Shown here piece by piece: positions 27,901 through 35,301 of a stretch of 53,951 nt of DNA. Under the pieces are notes generated by a model, which saw only the letters and a program-made list of their open reading frames with translations, was not told the DNA's origin and searched no databases. Origin of the DNA: a bacterium (GTDB lineage Bacteria; SZUA-79; Acidulodesulfobacterales; Acidulodesulfobacteraceae); NCBI GenBank assembly GCA_021812245.1, contig JAKAOK010000011.1, positions 1-53,951 of the forward strand, given 5' to 3'. The number at the start of each line of letters is the position of its first letter. The first letter of the stretch is position 1. Both the position numbers and the translations under genes were made by a program.

Positions 27901-27929
27901 TATTTAATATTATTTGCTCAAAATGTCAA
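27901..27929 (-). promoter_or_regulatory. Candidate promoter upstream of sat
   Basis: On the minus strand a perfect TTGACA (27929-27924) is followed after 17 bases by TAAATA (27906-27901). Two GCTCAAAA octamers flank the -35 region on the plus strand, at about 27915 and 27953. The -35 box is strong and the -10 box weak, which suggests an activated promoter for sat-apr-qmo-hppA. Confidence 0.45.
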
Positions 27930-27971
27930 CAACTATTTTTTGCGCTCAAAAAATTATTTTTTACCTTGTTA

Positions 27972-28274
27972 TTAAGACCATGTCATAGGATTATGCTCTA
28001 CGACTTTTTCTACAAATCCCTTATAATCGATAATTTTTATGTTTTCCAGTAGTTCGTTTTCCTGTATTCCTCTGGCTTTTATATCTGCCAGAAGACAGTA
28101 AACGCTGTTTTTTTGCGTCAAATTTTTTAATAATTCCTCAAACTTACCGCCCTTTTTAGCGGCATATATACCGTCTTCTATCAATAGAACTACATCGTCG
28201 TTTTGATTTATATAGTTTACGGCGTCATTAAGGGCCGAAGATTCATAAGGCGACTTTTTAATTATATGCAGCAA
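27972..28274 (-). CDS. dsrH: DsrH-like sulfur relay protein (TusB homologue)
   Basis: Small subunit of the DsrEFH sulfurtransferase, 100 residues. The start MLHIIKKSPYESS, the LLIEDGIYAA segment near residue 30-39 and LLADIKARGI near 61-70 match DsrH/TusB. At about residue 18, where the Allochromatium protein has a Cys, this one has Ala. That Cys is reported to be dispensable. TTG start with a GGAGG site. It follows dsrF and precedes sat. Confidence 0.82.
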   Translation of the reverse strand: MLHIIKKSPYESSALNDAVNYINQNDDVVLLIEDGIYAAKKGGKFEELLKNLTQKNSVYCLLADIKARGIQENELLENIKIIDYKGFVEKVVEHNPMTWS

Positions 28275-28318
28275 TTTTATTCTCCTCCTTTATTAATTCG
28301 TATATTTTGACTTTTAAT

Positions 28319-28693
28319 TTAAAAAGGCAACAGCGCTTTCATTTCCTTCATTTTTTGTTTTAACAAATTTCTATCGACAATCTCGACTTCCGTCATTAAA
28401 TCATCGCCGCTCAAACCTCTTTCTTCGAGAGACTCTTTTTCGACATAAATATGCGAAATCTCGAAATCGTCTATTAAAATAGGATATGTCATCGAAAAAT
28501 TTTTCTTTCCAAGCAAAGCCGTGTCTTGCCCTTTTTTTAACGAAAAAACTCCGTCTCCTACAAAGCTGACGCTTATATCCTGCTCATATGCCCCAAACAT
28601 AATCATGGCCTCAATTGCCTCCTGCTCAAAAATCGTTCCGTACGGAGCAGTCCTGCAAACAAACATTACTTTAGTTTTTTTCTGTTCCTCCAT
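28319..28693 (-). CDS. dsrF: DsrF-like sulfur relay protein (TusC homologue)
   Basis: Middle subunit of the DsrEFH hexamer, 124 residues. The segments CRTAPYGTIFEQEA near residue 13-26, VGDGVFSLKKGQDT near 45-58 and YVEKESLEERGL near 83-94 align by eye with DsrF. It lies 44 bases after dsrE and before dsrH, in the fixed order E-F-H. ATG with GAGG upstream. Confidence 0.87.
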   Translation of the reverse strand: MEEQKKTKVMFVCRTAPYGTIFEQEAIEAMIMFGAYEQDISVSFVGDGVFSLKKGQDTALLGKKNFSMTYPILIDDFEISHIYVEKESLEERGLSGDDLMTEVEIVDRNLLKQKMKEMKALLPF

Positions 28694-28737
28694 GTTAAAT
28701 CCTCTCTAATTTTTTCAATGTTAATATATATAAATTA

Positions 28738-29088
28738 CTAAAATGTTATTAATCTATCGGACTCTATGCATAATTCCAATAATTGGCCTAATCCGGATAT
28801 TTCAGCCGCACTGGAAACGGTTTGAGCCACTAAACCTCTCCTTTTACCAGCGGCAACACAAGCAATTAACCTGATGCCTTTTTCGTTAAGTCCCAAAAGC
28901 AAGTTTCTAATATTTCGCTCATCCCTCGGGGGCTCCATAGTCCCGCAGGTATTGCAAACGCCCTCGTTGTAAAAAAAAACTCCTTTTATTTCATGGCCAA
29001 GTTCCATGGCCGCAACTATAAAATTATAGGCGCTGTCCATTGCTTGATGAGTATATTGTCCATCTTTTATAAGAACACCGAACTTCAT
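28738..29088 (-). CDS. dsrE: DsrE-like sulfurtransferase subunit (TusD homologue)
   Basis: Catalytic subunit of DsrEFH, which takes sulfur from rhodanese-like donors and passes it to DsrC-type proteins. The 116-residue protein keeps the active cysteine in RLIACVAAGKRRGL (Cys77, equivalent to the essential Cys78 of the Allochromatium protein), and the C-terminus ISGLGQLLELCIESDRL matches too. The ATG at 29088 is preceded by AAGGAGG; an earlier in-frame TTG overlaps that site. A hairpin in the 100-base gap separates it from dsrK. Confidence 0.9.
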   Translation of the reverse strand: MKFGVLIKDGQYTHQAMDSAYNFIVAAMELGHEIKGVFFYNEGVCNTCGTMEPPRDERNIRNLLLGLNEKGIRLIACVAAGKRRGLVAQTVSSAAEISGLGQLLELCIESDRLITF

Positions 29089-29144
29089 TGACCCTCCTTG
29101 CAAATTAACAAATTAACTTTAATTAATTACTTCCGTTTTACAAT

Positions 29145-29175
29145 AAAGGTATCAGATTTAAAATCTGATACCTTT
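29145..29175. terminator. Palindromic terminator-like hairpin between dsrK and dsrE
   Basis: AAAGGTATCAGATTT, one base, then its perfect complement. It shares its core with hairpins at 16743 and 46756, except that GTC...GAC is replaced by ATC...GAT, a compensating change. On the minus strand it lies after the dsrK stop and would reduce readthrough from dsrMK into dsrEFH. Confidence 0.65.
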
Positions 29176-29204
29176 ATATGATACATTTTTTGCTTATTTC
29201 TTAT

Positions 29205-30692
29205 TTACATTATTATAGCGTTGCTGACGAGTTGATGGATTCCGCCGACCATTTCCTCTTCAAAACCGTGGAGGGGAAATATTTTAGAAAACTGGGTTTT
29301 ACAGATTGCACAGATAAGGGCATAAAAATTAACTCCGTGATTATCCACAGCTTCCTTGACCGTCTGCATCCTAGGCATTGCGCCGGCCAATCTGAGATTC
29401 ATGACTTCTTCCGTCAATAGCCCGCCCCCGGCTCCGCAACAGTAAGTGCTTTCTTTCGTGGTGCCTTCCCTCAGTTCGACAAATTTATTGGCGGCGGCTT
29501 TTATCAGTTCCCTCGGTATGACTATCTGTCCGCCTTTAAAATCGCCCATTCGGGAGCCGCGCGCAACATTGCACGAGTCGTGGAACGTAACAACTTTATC
29601 GTCGTTCGCCGAAGGGTCGAGTTTTATAACGCCGTCCTTCACGAGTCCCAGAGTAAAATCGCAAATATGCATGGGCTGTCTGTATTTGGCATCTAAGAAA
29701 TCGAATGGTCCGTTCATAGTATTGGAATAAGTGTATGCCGCTCTCCATGCATGCCCGCATTCCCCGATAACGACCCTTTTAACTTTGAGCCTTCTTGCTT
29801 CGTCCCATATTCTTTTATTGATTTCCTTGGTGTTTTTATAACTTCCAAGAAACATGCCGAAATTTCCGGCTTCCGAAGCATATGACGAAACGGTATAGCT
29901 TATGCCGGACTTATAAAATACTTTTGCGTATCCTTTAAGCGATTCCATGTGAGGCATGGCAAAAAAATCTGCGGAAGGCGGAACTAATAAAACTTCCGCT
30001 CCCTCCACGTCCATGGGTATCTTAACGTCTTTTCCTGACTCCTCCTTTATTTCCTCCTCCAAATCGTCGAGCGTATTCCTTAAGGCAAGCGGAGGAATCC
30101 CTATATTGTTGCCTGTCCTGAAAACCTTATGGATGACTTCGGTCGCATATTTTTGGCCGAGGCCTATCGAATCCATTATCTGTCTGGCGGCCATAGTTAT
30201 CTCCGCCGTATCTATGCCGTAAGGACAATAAAGGGAACATCTTCTACATTCGGAACACTGATAAAAATAAGTAAACCAGTCTTTTAATACTTCTTCCGTC
30301 AATTCCTGCGAATTGGAAAGGCTTTTGAAAAATCCTGAGGGAGTAAAATAATACCTGTAAACCTTCCTCATCAATTCCTGCCTTTGAACCGGCATATTAT
30401 TAGGGTCGGCGGTTCCGAGGAAAAAATGGCATTTGTCGGTACATGCGCCGCATCTTACGCAAATATCCATATAATCCCTGACTGCTTTATTATTATCCAA
30501 TATTTCCTTGAAAACTCCGATAGCCTTTTCCTTCCAGCCGTCCTTTAGCTTGAACGGAAAACCTAGCGCTTCCATATCGACTTTTTGAGCTTCATTCATA
30601 TGTTCATATGCCGAAGCTCCGGGAACTATTTTAGGAATCGGAATTTTTCCGTCAAGAACCGGAATTTTATATTTGTCTTTTGGATTAGCCAT
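29205..30692 (-). CDS. dsrK: DsrK-type HdrD-like Fe-S protein
   Basis: Cytoplasmic catalytic subunit of the membrane DsrMK module, related to heterodisulfide reductase HdrD. 495 residues. Two ferredoxin motifs, CVRCGACTDKCHF near residue 78 and CSECRRCSLYCP near 147, are followed by the CCG-domain segments FHDSCNVARGS, YCCGAGGGL and ICAICKTQF in the C-terminal 140 residues, which form the special cubane site. It follows dsrM by 117 bases. Only dsrM and dsrK are present here; dsrJ, dsrO and dsrP are absent from the locus. Confidence 0.92.
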   Translation of the reverse strand: MANPKDKYKIPVLDGKIPIPKIVPGASAYEHMNEAQKVDMEALGFPFKLKDGWKEKAIGVFKEILDNNKAVRDYMDICVRCGACTDKCHFFLGTADPNNMPVQRQELMRKVYRYYFTPSGFFKSLSNSQELTEEVLKDWFTYFYQCSECRRCSLYCPYGIDTAEITMAARQIMDSIGLGQKYATEVIHKVFRTGNNIGIPPLALRNTLDDLEEEIKEESGKDVKIPMDVEGAEVLLVPPSADFFAMPHMESLKGYAKVFYKSGISYTVSSYASEAGNFGMFLGSYKNTKEINKRIWDEARRLKVKRVVIGECGHAWRAAYTYSNTMNGPFDFLDAKYRQPMHICDFTLGLVKDGVIKLDPSANDDKVVTFHDSCNVARGSRMGDFKGGQIVIPRELIKAAANKFVELREGTTKESTYCCGAGGGLLTEEVMNLRLAGAMPRMQTVKEAVDNHGVNFYALICAICKTQFSKIFPLHGFEEEMVGGIHQLVSNAIIM

Positions 30693-30809
30693 AAATTATT
30701 ACCCCCTGCGTTTCACCGTTAAAAATCAAAATACATAAGTAATTAACTAATTAAGTTTTTTGATTTTTAAAATTTTTTAATTTAAATTTAAATTTATTAA
30801 GTTAATAAT

Positions 30810-31571
30810 TTAAATAGATAAATCTTTTGCGTTCGGCCTGTAATATCTTTCTTCCTCCGGGTTATCGACCATATTCCTAGTAGGCGAAAAGAATATGCCG
30901 ACAAAATGCATCACCTTGCTGAACGGAATATAAAGCACAAGAAGCAATACGAGCGTGTAATGAATTAAAAAAACGGGGTTTGACGGAATATTCGTGAATT
31001 GGAAGTTCAAAAGTCCGTTCATATACGGGTCGAGTTGGTTATCCACGACTGTCAGCGCTGCCGGCGATATTACATAGTTTAGCGACAATCCCGCCAGACC
31101 AATAAGCATAATAAGAATCAATATTATGTAATCCGAAAATAAAGATATGAATTTAACGCGTTCGACGACAACCCTTCTCATTAAAAGAAGGAAAAGAGAC
31201 AGCACCATCACGACGCCGCACACTATGCCGATATCGACGAATATATCGTACCACCATGGAAGCGGATTTGCGTAAATAAAATGCCTTAAAAAATGCATGA
31301 ATATCAATAGAAAAAACGCTATATGGAAAAGATAACCGAAAAGCCACGTAGGCTTGTTTGATTTAAAAAGGCTTTTAAAAAAAACAACTTCTCCCAGAAT
31401 TCTGGCAAAAGCGCCGCCTGCGGTTAAAGGAGCGGGCGTAAGGGGAAGTTTAATAGGCTGCGGAGTAGTCGCGTATTGATATATCCTTAATGCTACCGCA
31501 ATTACAAAAATTAAACCGACCGTATAAGTGAAAAATAAAAAAATTGCCGTTGTTAAATTAAGAGGTGTCAT
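30810..31571 (-). CDS. dsrM: DsrM-type cytochrome b membrane subunit
   Basis: Diheme cytochrome b subunit related to NarI that exchanges electrons with the quinone pool and DsrK. The 253-residue protein has about five to six membrane helices and candidate heme ligands in LFHIAFFLLIFMHFLRHF (around residues 82-99) and in LIHYTLVLLLVL and SKVMHFVG (about 203-225). It is shorter than the roughly 330-residue DsrM of sulfate reducers with DsrMKJOP. It pairs with dsrK downstream and is separated from dsrC by a hairpin. Confidence 0.88.
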   Translation of the reverse strand: MTPLNLTTAIFLFFTYTVGLIFVIAVALRIYQYATTPQPIKLPLTPAPLTAGGAFARILGEVVFFKSLFKSNKPTWLFGYLFHIAFFLLIFMHFLRHFIYANPLPWWYDIFVDIGIVCGVVMVLSLFLLLMRRVVVERVKFISLFSDYIILILIMLIGLAGLSLNYVISPAALTVVDNQLDPYMNGLLNFQFTNIPSNPVFLIHYTLVLLLVLYIPFSKVMHFVGIFFSPTRNMVDNPEEERYYRPNAKDLSI

Positions 31572-31620
31572 ATTTATTTCCCCCTGAATAAAATTTTATA
31601 TCGTTTAATAAAAATTATTT

Positions 31621-31659
31621 TTGCCCATAGAGACCTATGTTATCCGTCTCTATGGGCAA
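31621..31659 (-). terminator. Hairpin between dsrC and dsrM
   Basis: TTGCCCATAGAGAC pairs perfectly over 14 bp with GTCTCTATGGGCAA around an 11-base loop, nine bases after the dsrC stop on the minus strand, followed by an AU-rich tail. This could end most dsrABDLC transcripts or protect their 3' end, allowing dsrC to be more abundant than dsrMK. Confidence 0.7.
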
Positions 31660-31667
31660 TATATTAA

Positions 31668-32009
31668 TTAGACGCAACCGGTAGGTTTTGGAAGCCCCGC
31701 TATTTTAGCGAGCTGTTTAGCTGGACCTTCGGGAAACAGTTCATAAATAAACTTATTTGCTTCCTTTTTATCTGGTAAATTTTCGATAGACATAACCTCT
31801 TTTGCAAGAGTTTTAATTGCGGGTGCAACCTGAAACTTAATAAAATAATCTCTTATCCAATCGATAAGTTTCCAGTGCTTTTCCGTAAGCACCACGTTTT
31901 CCTGCTTAGCAAGAACTTCTGCGAGACCTTTGTCCCAATCGCCCAAGTTTTGAAGGTAGCCTTCGTCGTCGGTTTCGATCTTCTTTCCGTTATAATCAAA
32001 TTCAGCCAT
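31668..32009 (-). CDS. dsrC: DsrC/TusE-family protein lacking the CysA residue
   Basis: Small sulfur-carrier protein of 113 residues. In the family, DsrC carries two C-terminal cysteines, CysA and CysB, 11 residues apart and both needed for the DsrC trisulfide made by DsrAB. Here the end reads AKQLAKIAGLPKPTGCV. CysB is present at residue 112, but the CysA position, residue 101, is Ala (GCT codon, 31707-31709). Cys112 is the only Cys in the protein. It also has the 7-8 residue insert (around residues 73-84) seen in sulfur-oxidiser DsrC and TusE but not in Desulfovibrio DsrC. It is therefore TusE-like by active site but encoded inside the dsr locus. Confidence 0.88.
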   Translation of the reverse strand: MAEFDYNGKKIETDDEGYLQNLGDWDKGLAEVLAKQENVVLTEKHWKLIDWIRDYFIKFQVAPAIKTLAKEVMSIENLPDKKEANKFIYELFPEGPAKQLAKIAGLPKPTGCV

Positions 32010-32049
32010 AAGTAAAACCTCCTCTTAATTTTTAATTATTTTTTAAAAT

Positions 32050-33762
32050 CTAAACCATGTTTATATAGCCGCACGGACAGCTTTCCGCGCACTTTTTGCA
32101 CCCGTTGCACGTTTCTAAATGAAACTCGAAATGCTGGCCTTTCGGCAGCTTTTTTACCGCACTTTGAGAGCAGTATTCGAAACAGCTTCCGCAGTCGAAA
32201 CACATGCCGCAGCTCATACATCTCTTTGTTTCCAATATTAAATCGTCTAAATTCAGGTTGTTTAATATTCCGTCGAAGTCTTTAACTCTGACGGATGCAT
32301 CTCTTGAAGTCCTCGTATGCCTTTCCGTTTCCTGAAAATAGGCGATATACATGTTTTTGCCTTCGCGGTTCACGGCATCTCCGAATTTTATAACCGGCCT
32401 TTCGTCTTTGTTTATAGTTTCCCCGCTTAATTTTTCATGTATTGCGTATGCGGCATACCTGCCCATGCCGATGGCATCGGTAACCAGCCCGAATCTCAAT
32501 ATGTCTCCACCCGCAAAAACCTTGTCTTCGTCGGCGACCTGATATTTTTCGTTCACTTTAAGAAATTCGTTGTTTTCGTTTTTGGTAAGATTTTCTAATC
32601 CTTTATAATCGGGCTTCTGCCCGAAAGAATATATAAGGGTGTCAAGTTTGAGATTAAGCTCCTGCCCGCCTTCTATTATAATGGGATGGACTCTTCCAGA
32701 GGCATCTTTTTCGGAAAGTTTCATTTTTTTCAAGCGGACTCCCGTAGCTTTTCCATTTTCGGTAATTATTTCGTCTAAAGCAAATAAAAATTCAAACTTA
32801 ATTCCTTCGGCGTTGCCTTCTTTTACCTCGGCCGAGCCTTTTTCTTCTATTTCCGAAGCATCGTTTACGGTTCCTTTATTATAGATAAACGTTACGTTGG
32901 CGCCGAGCCTTTTGGCGACCATTCCCGCATCCATAGCACTGTCGCTTCCTATGACGACGACTTCTTTTCCGGCGTCTTTAATCTCGCCTGAAGCGGCTTT
33001 CTGAAGGAATTCGATGCCCGTGTAAACATTCGGAGAATCCGCTCCCTTCATCTTCATCTTTATAGGCTCGTGAGTGCCTATCGCGATAAAAATCGCATCG
33101 TAATCGGACTTCAGCTGAGCCATCGTTATATCGGCGCCGATATTTACTCCGGTTTTTATTTCCACTCCAAGATTTTGAATGCGTTTTGCCTCGGCTGATA
33201 TTATATCCAAGGGAAGTCTGAAACGCGGTATCCCGTACCTTAGATAACCGCCGACTTCAGGAAATTTTTCATATACGGTAACGTTATACCCTCTTAAGGC
33301 AAGATGATACGCCGCGGAAAGTCCCGCCGGCCCACTGCCTATAACCGCAACTTTTTCTTTTCTCGGCGTATCGGTCAATTTTTTAAATTGCAGATTATTT
33401 TTTATTCCGTAATCGCCCACGAACATCTCTACGGCGTTGATGGCGACGGACTTGTCCTTATATTTGCGGTTACAGCCTTCTTCGCACGGATGCGGACAAA
33501 CCCTGCCGGTAGTTGACGGCAGGGGATTAGATTCCGTAAGCAGATAAAAAGCTTCGGTAAGCGAATCGTCTATCGGTCTGTCGTAAGACTCGCTTTGCGC
33601 TATGTATTGTATATAGTCTCTTACTCTGGTACCGTTCGGACAAGTATCCATGCACGGCGGCTTTTTCTCCGCGTACTTGGGCCTGAAAGGAGACTGTGAC
33701 ATCCCTCCACCCGTGTTTAACTGGGCTTTTAAGGGTTTTTTTACCTTTTTTAATTCAAGCAT
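32050..33762 (-). CDS. dsrL: DsrL-like NAD(P)H:acceptor oxidoreductase (GltD-type fused to ferredoxin)
   Basis: Iron-sulfur flavoprotein of 570 residues. It has an N-terminal Cys-rich region (PPCMDTCPNG and GRVCPHPCEEGCNR, about 36-102), FAD motif VAVIGSGPAGLSAAYHLA near 140, a second Rossmann motif VVVIGSDSAMDAG near 265 and a C-terminal ferredoxin domain (CMSCGMCFDCGSCFEYC and CNGCKKCAESCP, about 515-565). This is the DsrL architecture, which transfers electrons between NAD(P)H and DsrAB. Its length fits the shorter DsrL-2 type found with reductive DsrAB. The NADPH-type YRR after the second motif is replaced by YNK. Glutamate synthase small subunit is the alternative, but no large subunit is present. 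Confidence 0.85.
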   Translation of the reverse strand: MLELKKVKKPLKAQLNTGGGMSQSPFRPKYAEKKPPCMDTCPNGTRVRDYIQYIAQSESYDRPIDDSLTEAFYLLTESNPLPSTTGRVCPHPCEEGCNRKYKDKSVAINAVEMFVGDYGIKNNLQFKKLTDTPRKEKVAVIGSGPAGLSAAYHLALRGYNVTVYEKFPEVGGYLRYGIPRFRLPLDIISAEAKRIQNLGVEIKTGVNIGADITMAQLKSDYDAIFIAIGTHEPIKMKMKGADSPNVYTGIEFLQKAASGEIKDAGKEVVVIGSDSAMDAGMVAKRLGANVTFIYNKGTVNDASEIEEKGSAEVKEGNAEGIKFEFLFALDEIITENGKATGVRLKKMKLSEKDASGRVHPIIIEGGQELNLKLDTLIYSFGQKPDYKGLENLTKNENNEFLKVNEKYQVADEDKVFAGGDILRFGLVTDAIGMGRYAAYAIHEKLSGETINKDERPVIKFGDAVNREGKNMYIAYFQETERHTRTSRDASVRVKDFDGILNNLNLDDLILETKRCMSCGMCFDCGSCFEYCSQSAVKKLPKGQHFEFHLETCNGCKKCAESCPCGYINMV

Positions 33763-33842
33763 AAATTTTTCCTCATAATTCTATAATGTATTGTAATATC
33801 GTAAGTATCGTAATAGTGAAATCCCGCAAGGAGGCGCAGCCG

Positions 33843-34079
33843 TTAGTTTTCATCGGGAAGGGTTAAAAAACTTCCTCCCGCGTAACCGTAAACGAGCTTC
33901 CCTTCATCCATTATATCTTTAAGGACGCCTTTAATATCGTCTTTAGTCAAGCCTTCAGCAGCAAAATCCCTTTCCATTTCCTTTACTAAGTCAATGGGTT
34001 TAAATCTTTTTTTGCCGGCATATTCCTTGACAAGCCCGATAATTTTATCTTCCACTTTCTTTTTTATTTCATCGGTCAT
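33843..34079 (-). CDS. dsrD: DsrD, activator of dissimilatory sulfite reductase
   Basis: A 78-residue winged-helix protein directly after dsrB, as in sulfate and sulfite reducers. In Desulfovibrio-type organisms DsrD activates DsrAB. The sequence is rich in Lys/Glu, with the segment KKRFKPIDLVKEME and a C-terminal YGYAGGSFLTLPDEN. DsrD is normally absent from sulfur oxidisers, so it marks this dsr set as reductive or disproportionating. Confidence 0.9.
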   Translation of the reverse strand: MTDEIKKKVEDKIIGLVKEYAGKKRFKPIDLVKEMERDFAAEGLTKDDIKGVLKDIMDEGKLVYGYAGGSFLTLPDEN

Positions 34080-34107
34080 AATATTATTCCCCTTAATATA
34101 AAATAAA

Positions 34108-35196
34108 TTATAATCTTGTGTATGCCGAATAATTCATCATGGATTCTGCAAGCCTGAAGTCGTCCACATGATATTTCGTAAATTCGAATCCGGTTATTTT
34201 AAAGAATCTGGACCAGCCTATCCTGTCAACCCATTCAGAAACTCTTTCTCCAGGATGCCCGCCTTCTTTATAGGCATTAATAATCGTTTTTACCGCTTCC
34301 GTAACCTTAGTCCATCTGGGCGGTTCATTGGGAATAAACGGAATGACCAATTTTGAAAACGTCGGCTTCGTTCTTGCGTTGGAGACTTTTCCTCCAACCC
34401 ATATCGAAACGCCGTCGCTGAGAGGGTCGGCTATAGGCATCGCGGGGCATACCGTATAACAGCTTCCGCAGAAAACGCAGGTTTCCTGAACTATCCTTAC
34501 GGTCTGTTTTCCGTCCGCCGTTACGTCCGGCCTTACGGAGTTGGTGGGGCAGGATGCGATGGTACTGGGAATTTCGCAGAGGTTCAATAATCTTTCCTGA
34601 TTTATTTTTGGCGGTTTTCTATGGGTTCCGACTATAGCTATGTCCGACGACCCGACCGAACCGCACATATTAAGACAGCATGCAAACGCAATTCTTACTT
34701 TTGAAGGAAGTTTTTCTTCGACGAAATATTCATATAATTCGTCCATTACGGACTTTACCACGCCGGACGCGTCGCTGGCCGAAGTATGGCAGTGGACCCA
34801 TCCCTGCGTATGAACTATATTTGCTACGTTATTGCCGATACCGCCGACATTTAAACCCAATTTCTCAAGGTCTTTTTTAAGGGGTTCGATATTTTTTTCG
34901 TCTTCAAATAAAAATTCGGCACTGTTCCTTGTGGTAAATCTAAGATATCCGCCGCAATATTTATCGGCTATATCGCATAGATCCCTGACGAAGCTTCCGC
35001 TGACTAATCTGGGAGAGCCAACCCTTACGGTATATAATTTGTCGCCGCTCTCGGCAACATGCACCATGGTTCCCGAATCCATAATTTCATGATAAGCCCA
35101 TTTTCCATAGTTCTTTTTTACCATAGGCGGCAAATAATCATGATAGTCATGAGGTCCTACATCTGTTAATCTTTTCTTTTTAACCTCTTCCGGCAT
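34108..35196 (-). CDS. dsrB: Dissimilatory sulfite reductase beta subunit
   Basis: Beta subunit of DsrAB, which reduces sulfite with siroheme and [4Fe-4S] clusters. About 362 residues. A siroheme-cluster segment [14 protein letters not shown] is near residue 170-185 and a ferredoxin motif [12 protein letters not shown] near 238-250. ATG at 35196 with GGAGG five bases upstream; an earlier in-frame TTG overlaps that site. Follows dsrA by 105 bases and precedes dsrD. Confidence 0.95.
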   Translation of the reverse strand: MPEEVKKKRLTDVGPHDYHDYLPPMVKKNYGKWAYHEIMDSGTMVHVAESGDKLYTVRVGSPRLVSGSFVRDLCDIADKYCGGYLRFTTRNSAEFLFEDEKNIEPLKKDLEKLGLNVGGIGNNVANIVHTQGWVHCHTSASDASGVVKSVMDELYEYFVEEKLPSKVRIAFACCLNMCGSVGSSDIAIVGTHRKPPKINQERLLNLCEIPSTIASCPTNSVRPDVTADGKQTVRIVQETCVFCGSCYTVCPAMPIADPLSDGVSIWVGGKVSNARTKPTFSKLVIPFIPNEPPRWTKVTEAVKTIINAYKEGGHPGERVSEWVDRIGWSRFFKITGFEFTKYHVDDFRLAESMMNYSAYTRL

Positions 35197-35301
35197 ATAA
35201 ACCTCCAAAAATTATATATATTATAATTTTAATTAAATAAATTTAAAATAATCTACACGATAATTAATCTTATCTTCCATAATTATTCATATAGGCTGCG
35301 G

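Noticed and set aside
27972-29088. TusDCB for tRNA 2-thiouridine synthesis
   Set aside because: Position within the dsr-sat-apr block and similarity to DsrEFH favour sulfur dissimilation, although the TusE-like DsrC keeps a dual role possible.
32050-33762. Glutamate synthase small subunit (gltD)
   Set aside because: No large subunit nearby; it has a C-terminal ferredoxin domain and lies between dsrD and dsrC, which fits DsrL.
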